Of a stretch of DNA of 64,000 bases, positions 51,655 through 61,207 are shown in pieces. The DNA is from Bacillus sp. es.036 (GTDB lineage Bacteria > Bacillota > Bacilli > Bacillales > Guptibacillaceae). The translations under genes were made by a program, and so were the position numbers. Positions within the stretch are counted from its first letter, which is position 1. Each line of letters begins with the position of its first letter. Location: positions 3,410,001 through 3,474,000 of the forward strand of contig NZ_PDIZ01000001.1 of the NCBI RefSeq assembly GCF_002563635.1. The letters are read 5' to 3'. The notes under the pieces are model-generated. The model was not told where the DNA came from and made no database searches. It saw nothing but the letters and a program-made list of their open reading frames with translations.

Positions 51655-52278
51655 ATGAATCAGTATGCTGGCATTGACTTATCAGGACCATCAAACACGA
51701 AAGATACGTCACTAGCGATTTTCGAGGGGAACGCTGCACAGCTTTCGTTTGTGCAGTTATTTGAAGGCGCTACGGATGAAAAAATCTACGAACAATTCAG
51801 AGGCAAAAAAGATGTAACGATCGGAATAGATGCGCCACTTTCCTATCAACCAGGTGGCGGCGATCGTCCATCCGACCGTGCCCTCAGACAGCGGATTTTG
51901 AAAGCCGGGATGCGAAGCGGCTCAATTATGACACCGACGATGACGCGGATGGTGTATTTAACATTAAGAGGGATTTCGCTCTCCAGAGGTCTTGAAGCGA
52001 ATGCCCATATCGTTGAGGTTCATCCTGGAGCTGCGATTGGATTACGCGCGCGTTTGGAAGCCGTTCTCGCCTACAAAACAGACATTGATTCACGCTATGA
52101 GCTAAGAAACTTTCTCGAGAGCGAAGGGATGACCGGAATTCCAGAAAAAGCGCTTCAGTCCTCGCACTCTTTTGATGCCTGCCTGGCTGCGTATGCCGCC
52201 TGGAAATGGCATGAAGGAAAATCAGAGTTTCTCTATCAAGCGGAACCCCCGTTTCACCCATTTGATATGAGTTGTTAA
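51655..52278 (+). CDS. DUF429 family protein (predicted RNase H-like fold)
   Basis: A protein of 207 aa. YAGIDLSGPSNTKDTSLAIF and VTIGIDAPLSYQPGGGDRPS, with R-x-C-D-like residues replaced by SDRALRQRIL, are DUF429 features, as are VEVHPGAAIGLRAR and HSFDACLAAYAAWKWHEG. These Asp residues suggest a nuclease-like active site. Role unknown. AAGGAGAG precedes the ATG. Confidence 0.8.
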   Translation: MNQYAGIDLSGPSNTKDTSLAIFEGNAAQLSFVQLFEGATDEKIYEQFRGKKDVTIGIDAPLSYQPGGGDRPSDRALRQRILKAGMRSGSIMTPTMTRMVYLTLRGISLSRGLEANAHIVEVHPGAAIGLRARLEAVLAYKTDIDSRYELRNFLESEGMTGIPEKALQSSHSFDACLAAYAAWKWHEGKSEFLYQAEPPFHPFDMSC

Positions 52279-52300
52279 CATAAGAAGCTTTTGACATAAG

Positions 52301-52331
52301 AAAAAAACCCTGCGTACTAGTTACGTAGGGT
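52301..52331. terminator. Terminator between the DUF429 and small membrane protein genes
   Basis: ACCCTACGTA / TACGCAGGGT on minus with a 5-nt loop, followed by seven T; the last codons of the small membrane protein gene lie within it. It may also stop the plus-strand DUF429 transcript. Confidence 0.8.
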
Positions 52332-52511
52332 CTCATCAAAGACTTTTGGAACGACGTCGCGAACGACAATATAAAATATTCCTATAAAAAATGCTGTAAT
52401 TGCCATCGCAAATGAAGGAAACACATCCCACTCACGGTCCATGCCCCACCCACTGAGCATCGCTCCTGAAAACGTGCCAATCATATAGCAAAACGGAATC
52501 CACCATTTCAT
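52317..52511 (-). CDS. Small two-helix membrane protein, unknown
   Basis: A protein of 64 aa from MKWWIPFCYMIGTFSGAMLS; an ATG four codons upstream is also possible. Two hydrophobic helices (about 4-20 and 33-52) enclose a polar turn GMDREWDVFPS, and the end is charged. I do not recognise it. Its terminator overlaps the stop. Confidence 0.55.
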   Translation of the reverse strand: MKWWIPFCYMIGTFSGAMLSGWGMDREWDVFPSFAMAITAFFIGIFYIVVRDVVPKVFDETLRN

Positions 52512-52566
52512 TTTGATTATCACCTCAGAAATGATATACCCCGTTTCGACAATTTCCGAACCTTGT

Positions 52567-53040
52567 TTAGAGCATTTCCTCGATATCTTCCTTTAGCTCA
52601 CCCGGCTCAGTCTTAGGTTCATAGCGTTTTACAACCTCACCATTTTGATTTACGAGAAACTTCGTAAAGTTCCATGGAATATCACCGTGTTCGATCCCTG
52701 GCGCTTCCTGCGTTAAATACTTGTATAAAGGATGAGCATTTACGCCGTTCACATCGATTTTAGCGAACATTGGAAAACTGACGCCATAGTTTATTGAACA
52801 GAATTCCTCAATATCTTCCTTCGATCCAGGTTCCTGCTCGCCAAACTGGTTACAAGGAAATCCTAGAATTTCAAAAGGCTTGTCTTCAAGCGACGTATAC
52901 AGCTCCTGGAGCCCTTCATATTGTGGGGTTAACCCACATTTGCTTGCCGTATTGACAATAAGAAGAACCTTTCCGCTATATTCTGAAAGCGGCATTTCTT
53001 TCCCTTGAAGTGTTTCTGCAGTGAATGAATGGACACTCAT
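52567..53040 (-). CDS. Glutathione peroxidase family protein (BsaA-like)
   Basis: A protein of 157 aa. The peroxidatic Cys is in VNTASKCGLTPQYEGLQELY; FPCNQFGEQEPGS and WNFTKFLVNQNGEVVKRY give the Gln and Trp of the catalytic set. In bacilli, which mostly lack glutathione, these enzymes probably use thioredoxin to reduce peroxides. A GGAGGGG-type ribosome site precedes the ATG. Confidence 0.92.
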   Translation of the reverse strand: MSVHSFTAETLQGKEMPLSEYSGKVLLIVNTASKCGLTPQYEGLQELYTSLEDKPFEILGFPCNQFGEQEPGSKEDIEEFCSINYGVSFPMFAKIDVNGVNAHPLYKYLTQEAPGIEHGDIPWNFTKFLVNQNGEVVKRYEPKTEPGELKEDIEEML

Positions 53041-53103
53041 GTTACCCCTCCTAGTAATTGTCTCACCCCACTTTTATCATAGTTCTGAATAGAGTGCTAG
53101 CAT

Positions 53104-54159
53104 TTAGCGCGCTCGTGCAATAATCCCATTATGCACCTTAATATAGCCGTGTCTAACAATATCCATCCCGTTCTCATAAGCATAGAGCCCCATCTGACGG
53201 ATATCCATAAGCTCACGATACGTATGATTCATCATATCGGCCATGACGTGATAATATATACGCGACTTCATCTGGTTGCGAGGCGTCGTCATGATCACAT
53301 ACCCATTATCCTTCACAAACTTTCGATGCCAGTCTAGTATCGCTGGTTTATGCTCATCAGGTACATGCTCAAGCAAACCAACGCTCAACACAATATCAAA
53401 CTCTTTATGAAAATCGAGGTCGCGGATATCTTTTACAAGATAGCTAATATTCATCTGATCTTTGTACCAAACTTTCGGACCGCCGGTTTGTGGATTTGTA
53501 CCGAGAAAAGGATACGAATTTGGAAAATGACCAAAACGATCCGTTTTACAAAACGCATCATAATCGACCATGACAACTTCTCCACCTGGATACATCGCAT
53601 GAAGCTGCATCGCCTCATATCCTTCCGCAGCGCCAAGAAAGAGAATACGAGGGTTTTTCACATCAAGCCCTTCAAAAAGAGCTCGCTTTCCTCTCGGATC
53701 CCAGATTCCATCTTCAATTCGGTGCACATAGTTCCAAAGAGACAGGCGAACCATCTCCCCTAGCCCATGCTTCACATCGCGAAGATGAAAGCCTTTGAAA
53801 TTATCTTTCAGAGAAGTTTTTAACCGCTGCTGTTCAGCTGGAACATCCTGCATGAAAAGGTTATGGAACGAGCGGTTAAAGTACTCCCAAGACGTTTTGA
53901 CCGGCATATCCTGCTCATGCTCCGCTTCCCAATCTTTCCGTTCTTTTGCAAGCTTCTTTACTTCAAATGGCCTTCCTACCTGTTTCCATGACAGTTCTGA
54001 CCAGTCACGAACAACATTGGCATTTACAAAACGATCCAACTGTTCATTACGAGGATTTCTTAAATCAACGCGATAGGTTGGCATGAGCGCTGTGTACTCA
54101 AAGTCCTGTTCAGAAAAAGGGTGTTCGGGCGTTATTGAAGCAAGTTCCAATTGCGTCAC
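53104..54159 (-). CDS. Class I SAM-dependent methyltransferase with extra N-terminal domain
   Basis: A protein of 351 aa. The Rossmann fold starts at about residue 170 (RILFLGAAEGYEAMQLHAMY), with motif II VVMVDYDAF and post-I EFDIVLSVGLLEHVPDEHKP. The first 165 residues (for example SWEYFNRSFHNLFMQDVPAE) are not a domain I know. The substrate is unknown. The stop lies 63 bp beyond the divergently placed gpx start region; no operon partner is evident. Confidence 0.75.
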   Translation of the reverse strand: MTQLELASITPEHPFSEQDFEYTALMPTYRVDLRNPRNEQLDRFVNANVVRDWSELSWKQVGRPFEVKKLAKERKDWEAEHEQDMPVKTSWEYFNRSFHNLFMQDVPAEQQRLKTSLKDNFKGFHLRDVKHGLGEMVRLSLWNYVHRIEDGIWDPRGKRALFEGLDVKNPRILFLGAAEGYEAMQLHAMYPGGEVVMVDYDAFCKTDRFGHFPNSYPFLGTNPQTGGPKVWYKDQMNISYLVKDIRDLDFHKEFDIVLSVGLLEHVPDEHKPAILDWHRKFVKDNGYVIMTTPRNQMKSRIYYHVMADMMNHTYRELMDIRQMGLYAYENGMDIVRHGYIKVHNGIIARAR

Positions 54160-54297
54160 TCCCCAGTTTTTATTTATTTTCTCACGAAAGCGCTTTCATT
54201 TCAAATATTTCGCGAATGGTCAAACGTATTTTTCTTAAGAAAAGAACCCATTCTGGTGATATAATAAGAAGATTAACAATGCAGGAGTTGGAAAATA

Positions 54298-56043
54298 ATG
54301 AAGATTGTTGTAAGTACGTTAAATGCGAAGTTTATTCACACATGTCTCGCATTGCGTTACCTAAAAGCCTCCGCTGCCCCTGACTACGATGTACAGATGG
54401 CAGAATATACGATTAAAGATCCCATTATGAATATCGTTAGTGATCTTCACAGTATGAAAGCTGATGTGATTGGTTTTAGCTGCTACATCTGGAACATTGA
54501 GGAGACCATTCCCGTCATTGAAATGTTAAAAAAAGTGAATCCTTCCCTTACGATTGTACTTGGCGGACCAGAAGTGTCATATGATGTGTATGAGTGGCTT
54601 GATCGCATTCCACAGGCCGACTACATTGTTATGGGAGAAGGAGAAGTGACGTTTAAAGAACTTCTTCACTCTATTGAAACGGGCAGCTCTGTTGAAAATG
54701 TAAAAGGCATCGCTTATCGAAAAGATGGAGAAAACCAGATTAATCCACCAGCACCAAAGCTTAGCCTAAGCGAAATTCCATCTCCGTTTCGATTCGAAGA
54801 GGATCTTGCTGATCTCGGTCGTCGCGTCACCTATGTGGAAACGAGTCGCGGATGCCCGTACTCCTGCCAGTTCTGTTTATCTTCAATTGAAGTCGGCGTT
54901 AGATACTTTCCTGTCGAAAGAATGAAGGAAGAGCTGCGGTTCTTAATGGACAACGGCGCAAAGACGATTAAATTCGTGGATAGAACCTTTAACATTAGAC
55001 GAAATTATGCAATCGATATGTTCCAATTTCTGATTGATGAGCATCGCCCTGGCTGCGTCTTCCAGTTTGAAATTACCGCTGACATTATGCGTCCTGAAGT
55101 ACTCGAATTTCTCAACCGCGAAGCTCCGCCCGGTCTCTTTCGCTTTGAGATCGGAATTCAGTCAACAAATGACGCAACAAATGAACTCGTCATGCGGAAA
55201 CAAAATTTTGAAAAGCTCGCTAGAACGGTGACGATGGTAAAAGATGGGGGTAAAATTGATCAGCACCTTGATTTAATCGCTGGCCTTCCCGAAGAAGATT
55301 ACGCTTCGTTTCGTAAAACATTTAACGACGTCTTCTCATTTCGCCCTGAAGAGCTTCAGCTCGGCTTTTTAAAAATGTTGCGTGGCACCGGTGTACGACT
55401 GAGTGCTGAGAAACACGGCTATCTTTACATGGACAATGCCCCTTATGAAATTCTCGGTAATAACGTTCTTTCTTTTGATGACGTTATTCGCATTAAACAG
55501 GTTGAAGATGTGCTCGAAAAATACTGGAATGATCACCGAATGGATGCAACGATTGAATATCTTGTAACTGAGGTTTTTTCATCGCCATTTGATTTCTTTC
55601 AGGCATTTGGTAACTATTGGGAAGGAAAAGGCTGGTCTCGTATCGGCCATCAGCTTGAAGATCTTTTCCGACGGCTCGCTGATTTTATTAAGATGCATGC
55701 GCCTCATCACCATGAACATTTATCCACACTAATGAAAATCGATTATTTATCAAACTCAAAGCAAAAACCGCGAACCGTTTGGTGGAGCGACCGGTTAGAA
55801 AAAGAGTCAGAAGCTGCTTTATTGAAGCTTGTTAGCGAACAACCCGCTATCCTTGGCTCTTCTTACCAATCAGTAAGTCTATCAGAGCGAGAGCTTCATA
55901 AGCACACTGTCATTGAACTTTTACCTCGTTCTATAAATGGGCAAGCAGAGAAAACAATTTTACTTGTTCACTATCATCCAAAGACGAATGAACGGAACTT
56001 ATTTTATGGAAAACTTCCTGCCGATTCTTCTATTGCGATGTAG
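54298..56043 (+). CDS. B12-binding radical SAM protein (DUF4080)
   Basis: A protein of 581 aa. An N-terminal cobalamin-binding Rossmann domain (about 1-150; VLGGPEVSYDVYEWLDRIPQ) precedes the radical SAM domain with the CxxxCxxC cluster in ETSRGCPYSCQFCLSSIEVG and a C-terminal DUF4080 region (about 370-581). Such enzymes use a 4Fe-4S cluster and SAM to make radicals, often for methylation; the substrate is unknown. GCAGGAG precedes the ATG. Confidence 0.9.
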   Translation: MKIVVSTLNAKFIHTCLALRYLKASAAPDYDVQMAEYTIKDPIMNIVSDLHSMKADVIGFSCYIWNIEETIPVIEMLKKVNPSLTIVLGGPEVSYDVYEWLDRIPQADYIVMGEGEVTFKELLHSIETGSSVENVKGIAYRKDGENQINPPAPKLSLSEIPSPFRFEEDLADLGRRVTYVETSRGCPYSCQFCLSSIEVGVRYFPVERMKEELRFLMDNGAKTIKFVDRTFNIRRNYAIDMFQFLIDEHRPGCVFQFEITADIMRPEVLEFLNREAPPGLFRFEIGIQSTNDATNELVMRKQNFEKLARTVTMVKDGGKIDQHLDLIAGLPEEDYASFRKTFNDVFSFRPEELQLGFLKMLRGTGVRLSAEKHGYLYMDNAPYEILGNNVLSFDDVIRIKQVEDVLEKYWNDHRMDATIEYLVTEVFSSPFDFFQAFGNYWEGKGWSRIGHQLEDLFRRLADFIKMHAPHHHEHLSTLMKIDYLSNSKQKPRTVWWSDRLEKESEAALLKLVSEQPAILGSSYQSVSLSERELHKHTVIELLPRSINGQAEKTILLVHYHPKTNERNLFYGKLPADSSIAM

Positions 56044-56049
56044 GTTCAC

Positions 56050-56081
56050 AAAGGCATTTCGATGTTTTCGAAATGTCTTTT
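56050..56081 (+). terminator. Terminator after the radical SAM gene
   Basis: AAGGCATTTCG / CGAAATGTCTT with a 7-nt loop, ending in TTTT; 7 bp after the stop. Confidence 0.8.
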
Positions 56082-56181
56082 CCATTGAGTAGATACCCCA
56101 AATAAAGGATTTTATCTGTTCAAGACGAATAGGATAACTAACCAAGCCGGAGGATAGGCCGGTAAATAATGGAGGGATAGC

Positions 56182-57633
56182 ATGAGACTATTAGAAATGG
56201 ATGCCCTGTCCCTGTCGAAGAAGATTTCCAGACGCGAAATTTCGTCGTACCATGCTGTTCGAACGTATATTGATCATTTAAATACGATTAACCCTATCCT
56301 GAATTGTCTTGTAGAAGATCGCTTTAATGAAGCGATTGAAGAAGCAAAAAAGGCCGATTATACCCTTACGACTGGAGAAGCCAAAGGCCGATTATTCGGC
56401 GTTCCAATTAGCGTCAAAGAATGTTTCCATGTCAAAAACATGGCGACAACGGGTGGCCTGAGCTATCGAGCAGGCTCACGAGAAAAGGAAGATGCTGAAG
56501 TGGTGAAACGCCTTCGGACAGAAGGGGCCATCCTATTAGGAAAAACGAATACACCTGCCCTTTGTTTTTGTCAGGAAACCGATAACAAGCACTACGGTCG
56601 AACGAATAATCCGTGGGACGTGACTAGAACCGCTGGGGGATCAAGTGGTGGAGAAGGTGCTTTAATCGCATCAGGTGGGGCCGCAGTTGGACTTGGAGCT
56701 GATATTGGCGGTTCAATTCGATTCCCGTCTCACTTTAATGGCATTGTCGGCTTTAAATCCGGCAATCGCCAGGTATCACAGGAAGGAAATTTTCCTTACA
56801 TCGATAAGCCCGAGCAAGAGCGCATGCTTGGCATCGGTGCCATGAGTAAGTCCGTCCAGGATGCAAGGTTAATTAATGAGATTATTGCTTACGAACCGCC
56901 ATCAGCGCGAAATCTCGATGATTTTAAGCTTGTCTATCCTGTTCCTCATCATCGCTATCCAATTAATCGAGAAACCTTTCAGTTGATTGCTAGCATCAGA
57001 GACGCATTCGATGGAGAACTTGCTGAGGAACAGGCAAATCCTCCTTTTTTTGAAGAAGCGGCTCATATGTGGCAACAAATGATGTCCGTTGACGGTGGAG
57101 CCGATATGGCTAAACTCATGTCAGACAATGAGAAAGCTAGTCCGTTCAGTGAGTTTATGAAAGAAAAGCTCTTCCGAAGTTCAGATGTCCATTCTTACCT
57201 TTCCTGGGCACTCATCGGCACAAAACTTTTTAAACCGAATCAAAAACAAATGAAACAAATTCATGCTTCACTAAAACGTGGAGATGAACTACTAGACGAT
57301 TACTTGGATGACCGCATTTTAATTATGCCTGTTTATCATTCTCCAGCCCCCCTTCATGGAGAGCTATATCAAGAGCTGTTCTCTATTCGGAAAACATTCT
57401 TAAACTACATGCCATACATTGCTTATGCGAATGTATGGGGCCTTCCTTCCCTGACCATACCAATTGGAATGAGCAAGGAAGGGCTCCCGATTGGTGTACA
57501 GCTCGTAAGTCGGGTTGGTCATGAAGAGGCGCTCTTTCAGCTAGGTGAACAGATTGAGCAGCGCATCGGTGGTTATCAACGCTGTCAGAAACACGATTCT
57601 AAAAAAGAAGAGGTTGAGGCAGAACTCGTTTAA
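56182..57633 (+). CDS. Amidase signature family hydrolase
   Basis: A protein of 483 aa. The catalytic Lys is in GVPISVKECFHVKNMATTGG, and the Ser-Ser pair is in GGSSGGEGALIASGGAAVGL and GADIGGSIRFPSHFNGIVGF, completing the Ser-cisSer-Lys triad. The C-terminal half has NVWGLPSLTIPIGMSKEGLP. It is not the GatA subunit by context (no gatB/gatC). The substrate is unknown. GGAGGG precedes the ATG. Confidence 0.9.
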   Translation: MRLLEMDALSLSKKISRREISSYHAVRTYIDHLNTINPILNCLVEDRFNEAIEEAKKADYTLTTGEAKGRLFGVPISVKECFHVKNMATTGGLSYRAGSREKEDAEVVKRLRTEGAILLGKTNTPALCFCQETDNKHYGRTNNPWDVTRTAGGSSGGEGALIASGGAAVGLGADIGGSIRFPSHFNGIVGFKSGNRQVSQEGNFPYIDKPEQERMLGIGAMSKSVQDARLINEIIAYEPPSARNLDDFKLVYPVPHHRYPINRETFQLIASIRDAFDGELAEEQANPPFFEEAAHMWQQMMSVDGGADMAKLMSDNEKASPFSEFMKEKLFRSSDVHSYLSWALIGTKLFKPNQKQMKQIHASLKRGDELLDDYLDDRILIMPVYHSPAPLHGELYQELFSIRKTFLNYMPYIAYANVWGLPSLTIPIGMSKEGLPIGVQLVSRVGHEEALFQLGEQIEQRIGGYQRCQKHDSKKEEVEAELV

Positions 57634-57657
57634 GTTGTCGGGAGGATTGACTACGAA

Positions 57658-58551
57658 TTGTTTACGAATCAACACACAAAGCCTTATTTTGCAATTATGA
57701 TCGCTATTTTATTTATTTCCACTTCCGCTGTCATCGTAAAGCTCGCTTCAGCACCAGCTTCAGTCATAGCGATGTACCGTCTTGCTTTCGCGATTCTGAT
57801 CATGTTGCCACTTGTGCTACGAAATTATCGTGATTCATTTAGACAAATTAAAAAGTCAGATTGGGGGTTTGGTAGTCTTGCGGGCATCAGTCTCGCATTT
57901 CACTTTATCCTCTGGTTTGAGTCATTAAATTACACGTCTGTCGCAAGTTCGGTCGTTCTTGTTACACTGCAGCCACTGTTTGCCTTTATCGGAACGTATT
58001 TGTTCTTTAAAGAAAAACTCACCCTTCTAGCGATTGCTGGAGGGGTGACAGCTGTGGCAGGATCGATTGTTATAAGCTGGGGTGACTTTCGAATTAGTGG
58101 AATGGCCCTATGGGGAGATCTTCTTGCCCTTACTGCTTGTGCAATGGTTACCGGCTACCTTCTATTTGGACAAAACATTCGCAAGCGTTTGGACCTTATT
58201 CCCTATACGTTCATTGTTTATGGAATCGCAGCACTGACCCTTATACTCTATAACATACTATTACACTACCCTTTCTTTTCGTATCCTTCTTCAGACTGGG
58301 GATACTTTCTTTTACTCGCCATCTTCCCTACGTTGCTTGGGCATTCACTCCTGAATTGGGCAGTAAAGTGGGTAAGCGTGAACGTGATTTCAATGAGCAT
58401 TCTATTTGAACCAATCGGCGCTAGTATTCTCGCGTATTTTATCCTGGGCGAGAAACTGCACACCATGCAATGGATCGGTGGCGGGATTATCATTACAGGT
58501 CTCTATCTTTTTATTAGAAGCTATAAAACCAAAAGAAAACCGAAAAAATAG
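57658..58551 (+). CDS. EamA/DMT family transporter
   Basis: A protein of 297 aa with ten TM helices in two EamA repeats (first about 5-140, second about 150-290; YTSVASSVVLVTLQPLFAFI and VSVNVISMSILFEPIGASIL). TTG is taken as start with GGAGG 12 nt away; the first ATG would cut the first helix. It probably exports a small metabolite; the cargo is unknown. It follows the amidase by 24 bp and may be co-transcribed. Confidence 0.88.
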   Translation: MFTNQHTKPYFAIMIAILFISTSAVIVKLASAPASVIAMYRLAFAILIMLPLVLRNYRDSFRQIKKSDWGFGSLAGISLAFHFILWFESLNYTSVASSVVLVTLQPLFAFIGTYLFFKEKLTLLAIAGGVTAVAGSIVISWGDFRISGMALWGDLLALTACAMVTGYLLFGQNIRKRLDLIPYTFIVYGIAALTLILYNILLHYPFFSYPSSDWGYFLLLAIFPTLLGHSLLNWAVKWVSVNVISMSILFEPIGASILAYFILGEKLHTMQWIGGGIIITGLYLFIRSYKTKRKPKK

Positions 58552-58583
58552 CCAGGCGCCCCTCATGGGCGCGCCTGGCTATT
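58547..58583. terminator. Bidirectional terminator between the EamA and fhuF-like genes
   Basis: AATAGCCAGGCGC and its exact complement form a 13-bp stem, with A- and T-rich ends, between converging genes. Confidence 0.9.
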
Positions 58584-58617
58584 TCGACATCATTCGAGCT
58601 AAAGCGGGCAGTGCCTG

Positions 58618-59352
58618 TCACTGCGCCTTTGGACACGTCTTACAGCATGCGCCGCCTTCTGAGATTTGATCATACAAGCAGCACGTGCGGCGGAAGCGGA
58701 TTGGTCCGTCATCTCGCTCTACTTTTTCTGAATAATACGGCATGAACGGGTTCGCACCGCAAGTAAAACTTGTGCAGTTAAACTCTTTCAGCAGGTAATG
58801 AAAGTCTTTTTTCGCTCGACTTACCTGCTCCGCATTCCCTTCGGATGGAATGAGTGTTTCATAGACCCAAAAAAGGTAAATCGCCGCATTCTCCCAAAGA
58901 ATCGCTGCGGATAGTTTCGTTGCTTTCACCATCGTTTCTACGAATGGAGCAAGGTTCTCATTAATGAGCTTATTCGCAAGCTCTGCTCTAATATCCACCC
59001 GCTCCTTTTCACTTCTCTTCAACGAATTCGGAACCGTTACCTGCATCACCGCCGCCTGCGTATTCATGGCAATCTCCAGCTCATCAGGTCCGGCAAGGAT
59101 CGGTTTATCCCACATCGTAAAGGCGTATAGAATCGGCGCTAATGTCATAAACCCATATCGCTTCATGAACTGTGACCCTGCGACAATCACCGATGGAAAA
59201 TGGCCTTCTGACACAAGTCGTTCAAGTAATGCTTTTAACTGTTCGGAATCCAAAAGTTGTTGAGCAGTGTGTTCCCCTTTTCCACCAAACGTAAGGCGCA
59301 GTTGCTCTAACTTCTCTTTCTCCTCTCTGCTAAATACCAGTTGCTCTTGCAC
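58618..59352 (-). CDS. FhuF-like ferric siderophore reductase (2Fe-2S)
   Basis: A protein of 244 aa. GTG at 59352 is chosen because AAGGGAGG lies 10 nt before it; the open frame reaches back to 59460 inside the ATPase gene. The C-terminus has the FhuF-type cysteines in RRTCCLYDQISEGGACCKTC, which bind a 2Fe-2S cluster. It likely releases iron from imported siderophore by reduction. It overlaps the ATPase gene by 23 bp and is last in the uptake operon. Confidence 0.85.
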   Translation of the reverse strand: MQEQLVFSREEKEKLEQLRLTFGGKGEHTAQQLLDSEQLKALLERLVSEGHFPSVIVAGSQFMKRYGFMTLAPILYAFTMWDKPILAGPDELEIAMNTQAAVMQVTVPNSLKRSEKERVDIRAELANKLINENLAPFVETMVKATKLSAAILWENAAIYLFWVYETLIPSEGNAEQVSRAKKDFHYLLKEFNCTSFTCGANPFMPYYSEKVERDDGPIRFRRTCCLYDQISEGGACCKTCPKAQ

Positions 59353-60145
59353 GATTAACCTTCCTCCCTTTACCATGTGGCACACAAAGCGGCGTCCCAA
59401 ATAGTGGATCTTCAATAATGTCACACTGAAGGCCAAATACACGTTCCACAAGATCAACATTTACAATGTCTTCAGGCTTCCCCTGGTCATAAATGCCTTT
59501 ATCTTTTACTGCAATAACATGATCCGCATAGCGACACGCCAGATTTAAATCGTGTAGCACCATCAAAATTGTCCGGTTATCTTCTTTATTTAATTCAAAA
59601 AGTAAATCGAGTACTTCTACTTGATGCGCGAGATCGAGATATGTTGTCGGTTCATCTAGCAAAATAATGTCCGTATCTTGAGCAAGGGTAAGGGCAATCC
59701 ACGCACGCTGACGCTGGCCTCCGGATAGTGAATCGACATCGCGCTCTGCAAAGTCTTCCATATGCGTCGCCTTAAGTGCTTTTTGCACAGCGGCTTCATC
59801 GTCTTCTGACCACTGACTGAACCAGGATTGATACGGATAACGACCCTGTTTCACGAGCTGCAGAACCGTCAGTCCTTCAGGGGCGACAGGGGATTGGGGA
59901 AGAATGGCCATTTTCCGGGCAATTTCTTTCGTTGGCTTATTTGAGATCGCCTCTCCATCCAGAACGATGCCACCTGAATGCGGCTTTAATAGACGGGCAA
60001 GACTTCGTAAAAGCGTTGATTTTCCGCAGCCATTCCCACCAATTAAAACGCTCATTTCTCCTTTTGGGATGAGTAAGTTCAGCTGATCAATGACCGTTTG
60101 TTCTCCATATCCAAGCGTTAAATCTTTCGTTTGCAGTGCGTACAT
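59330..60145 (-). CDS. Iron-siderophore ABC transporter ATPase (FecE/FhuC family)
   Basis: A protein of 271 aa. Walker A GGNGCGKSTLLRSLARLL, signature LSGGQRQRAWIALTLAQDTD and Walker B IILLDEPTTYLDLAHQ are intact. TYLD rather than SALD is typical of siderophore importers. It drives the two FecCD-type permeases encoded just upstream. Confidence 0.94.
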   Translation of the reverse strand: MYALQTKDLTLGYGEQTVIDQLNLLIPKGEMSVLIGGNGCGKSTLLRSLARLLKPHSGGIVLDGEAISNKPTKEIARKMAILPQSPVAPEGLTVLQLVKQGRYPYQSWFSQWSEDDEAAVQKALKATHMEDFAERDVDSLSGGQRQRAWIALTLAQDTDIILLDEPTTYLDLAHQVEVLDLLFELNKEDNRTILMVLHDLNLACRYADHVIAVKDKGIYDQGKPEDIVNVDLVERVFGLQCDIIEDPLFGTPLCVPHGKGRKVNRARATGI

Positions 60146-60157
60146 GCCGCCACCTCC

Positions 60158-61207
60158 TTATTTGTTTCTCGAACGATACAATAAATAGATAAAATACGGT
60201 GCGCCAATCGCTGCCGTAAACACACCTGCTGGAACTTCAAGCGGTGAAAAAAGCGTGCGTCCAATTAAGTCTGCGATCATGACAAGCATGCTGCCGACAA
60301 GGGCTGAAACAGGAACAAGCACACCAAAAGAAGAGCCCACTAACTTTCTTGCAATATGAGGTGCCATTAAGCCAACAAAGCCAACGCCACCTGCGAATGC
60401 AACAGCCCCTCCTGCAAGTGCCGTACTGATTAAAAGGAGAACGATGCGGTCTTTTAAAAGCATAGCGCCTGCTCCTTTTGCCACATCGTCACCAAGCTCT
60501 TGTAAGTTCACACTTCTAGAGTAAACCATGAGCAGAATCATCAGGATGACAACCCACGGTAAGAGCGTAAGCACATCCTGTCCATTAGTTCCATGAACGC
60601 TCCCCGTAATCCAAATATTAGCATCAGATGCTCGATAAATTGGTCCAACGATCATTAATAGCGTTGTTAGTGCCTGCAGTAACGCCGTTAAGCCAATTCC
60701 AATCAGGACTAATCGAATCGGTGAAATGCCGTTTTTCCAGGATAAAATAAATACGAGAAAACCTGCTAAAACCGCTCCAGTAAAGGATGCAAGCGGCATC
60801 CACTGAATGCTGACTGTTAGCGCATTCGCCTTATCACTAAACACTGTTAAAAAGCCAATTGTCGCAAGCGCACCGCCCCAAGTGATACCGAGAATATCAG
60901 GAGAAGCAAGCGGATTTCGAATCATCCCCTGTAGGATCGCTCCTGACACGGCAAGAGCAGCTCCTGCTAAAATCGCCATGGCAATCCTCGGGAAGCGAAA
61001 CTGTTTTACGACAAGCTTATTCATTTCATCACCATACCCAAACAGCGCCTTAACCACTTGGTCTGGTGTCATAAAAATCTCACCAAGACCGATACTAAGG
61101 AGCGCAGTTACGATAACCGCACCAACGAGTCCAGCGATCACCCATAATGCACGGCGATCGAGTAAAAAAGAAATAGCTTTCATTCGAAAGGAAGTGTATT
61201 TCATCAT
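60158..61207 (-). CDS. Iron-siderophore ABC transporter permease (FecCD family), second
   Basis: A protein of 349 aa, about nine or ten TM helices, with the family stretches GMIRNPLASPDILGITWGGA and AGGVGFVGLMAPHIARKLVG (coupling helix). It overlaps the first permease gene by 4 bp, so the pair is probably a heterodimer. Confidence 0.93.
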   Translation of the reverse strand: MMKYTSFRMKAISFLLDRRALWVIAGLVGAVIVTALLSIGLGEIFMTPDQVVKALFGYGDEMNKLVVKQFRFPRIAMAILAGAALAVSGAILQGMIRNPLASPDILGITWGGALATIGFLTVFSDKANALTVSIQWMPLASFTGAVLAGFLVFILSWKNGISPIRLVLIGIGLTALLQALTTLLMIVGPIYRASDANIWITGSVHGTNGQDVLTLLPWVVILMILLMVYSRSVNLQELGDDVAKGAGAMLLKDRIVLLLISTALAGGAVAFAGGVGFVGLMAPHIARKLVGSSFGVLVPVSALVGSMLVMIADLIGRTLFSPLEVPAGVFTAAIGAPYFIYLLYRSRNK

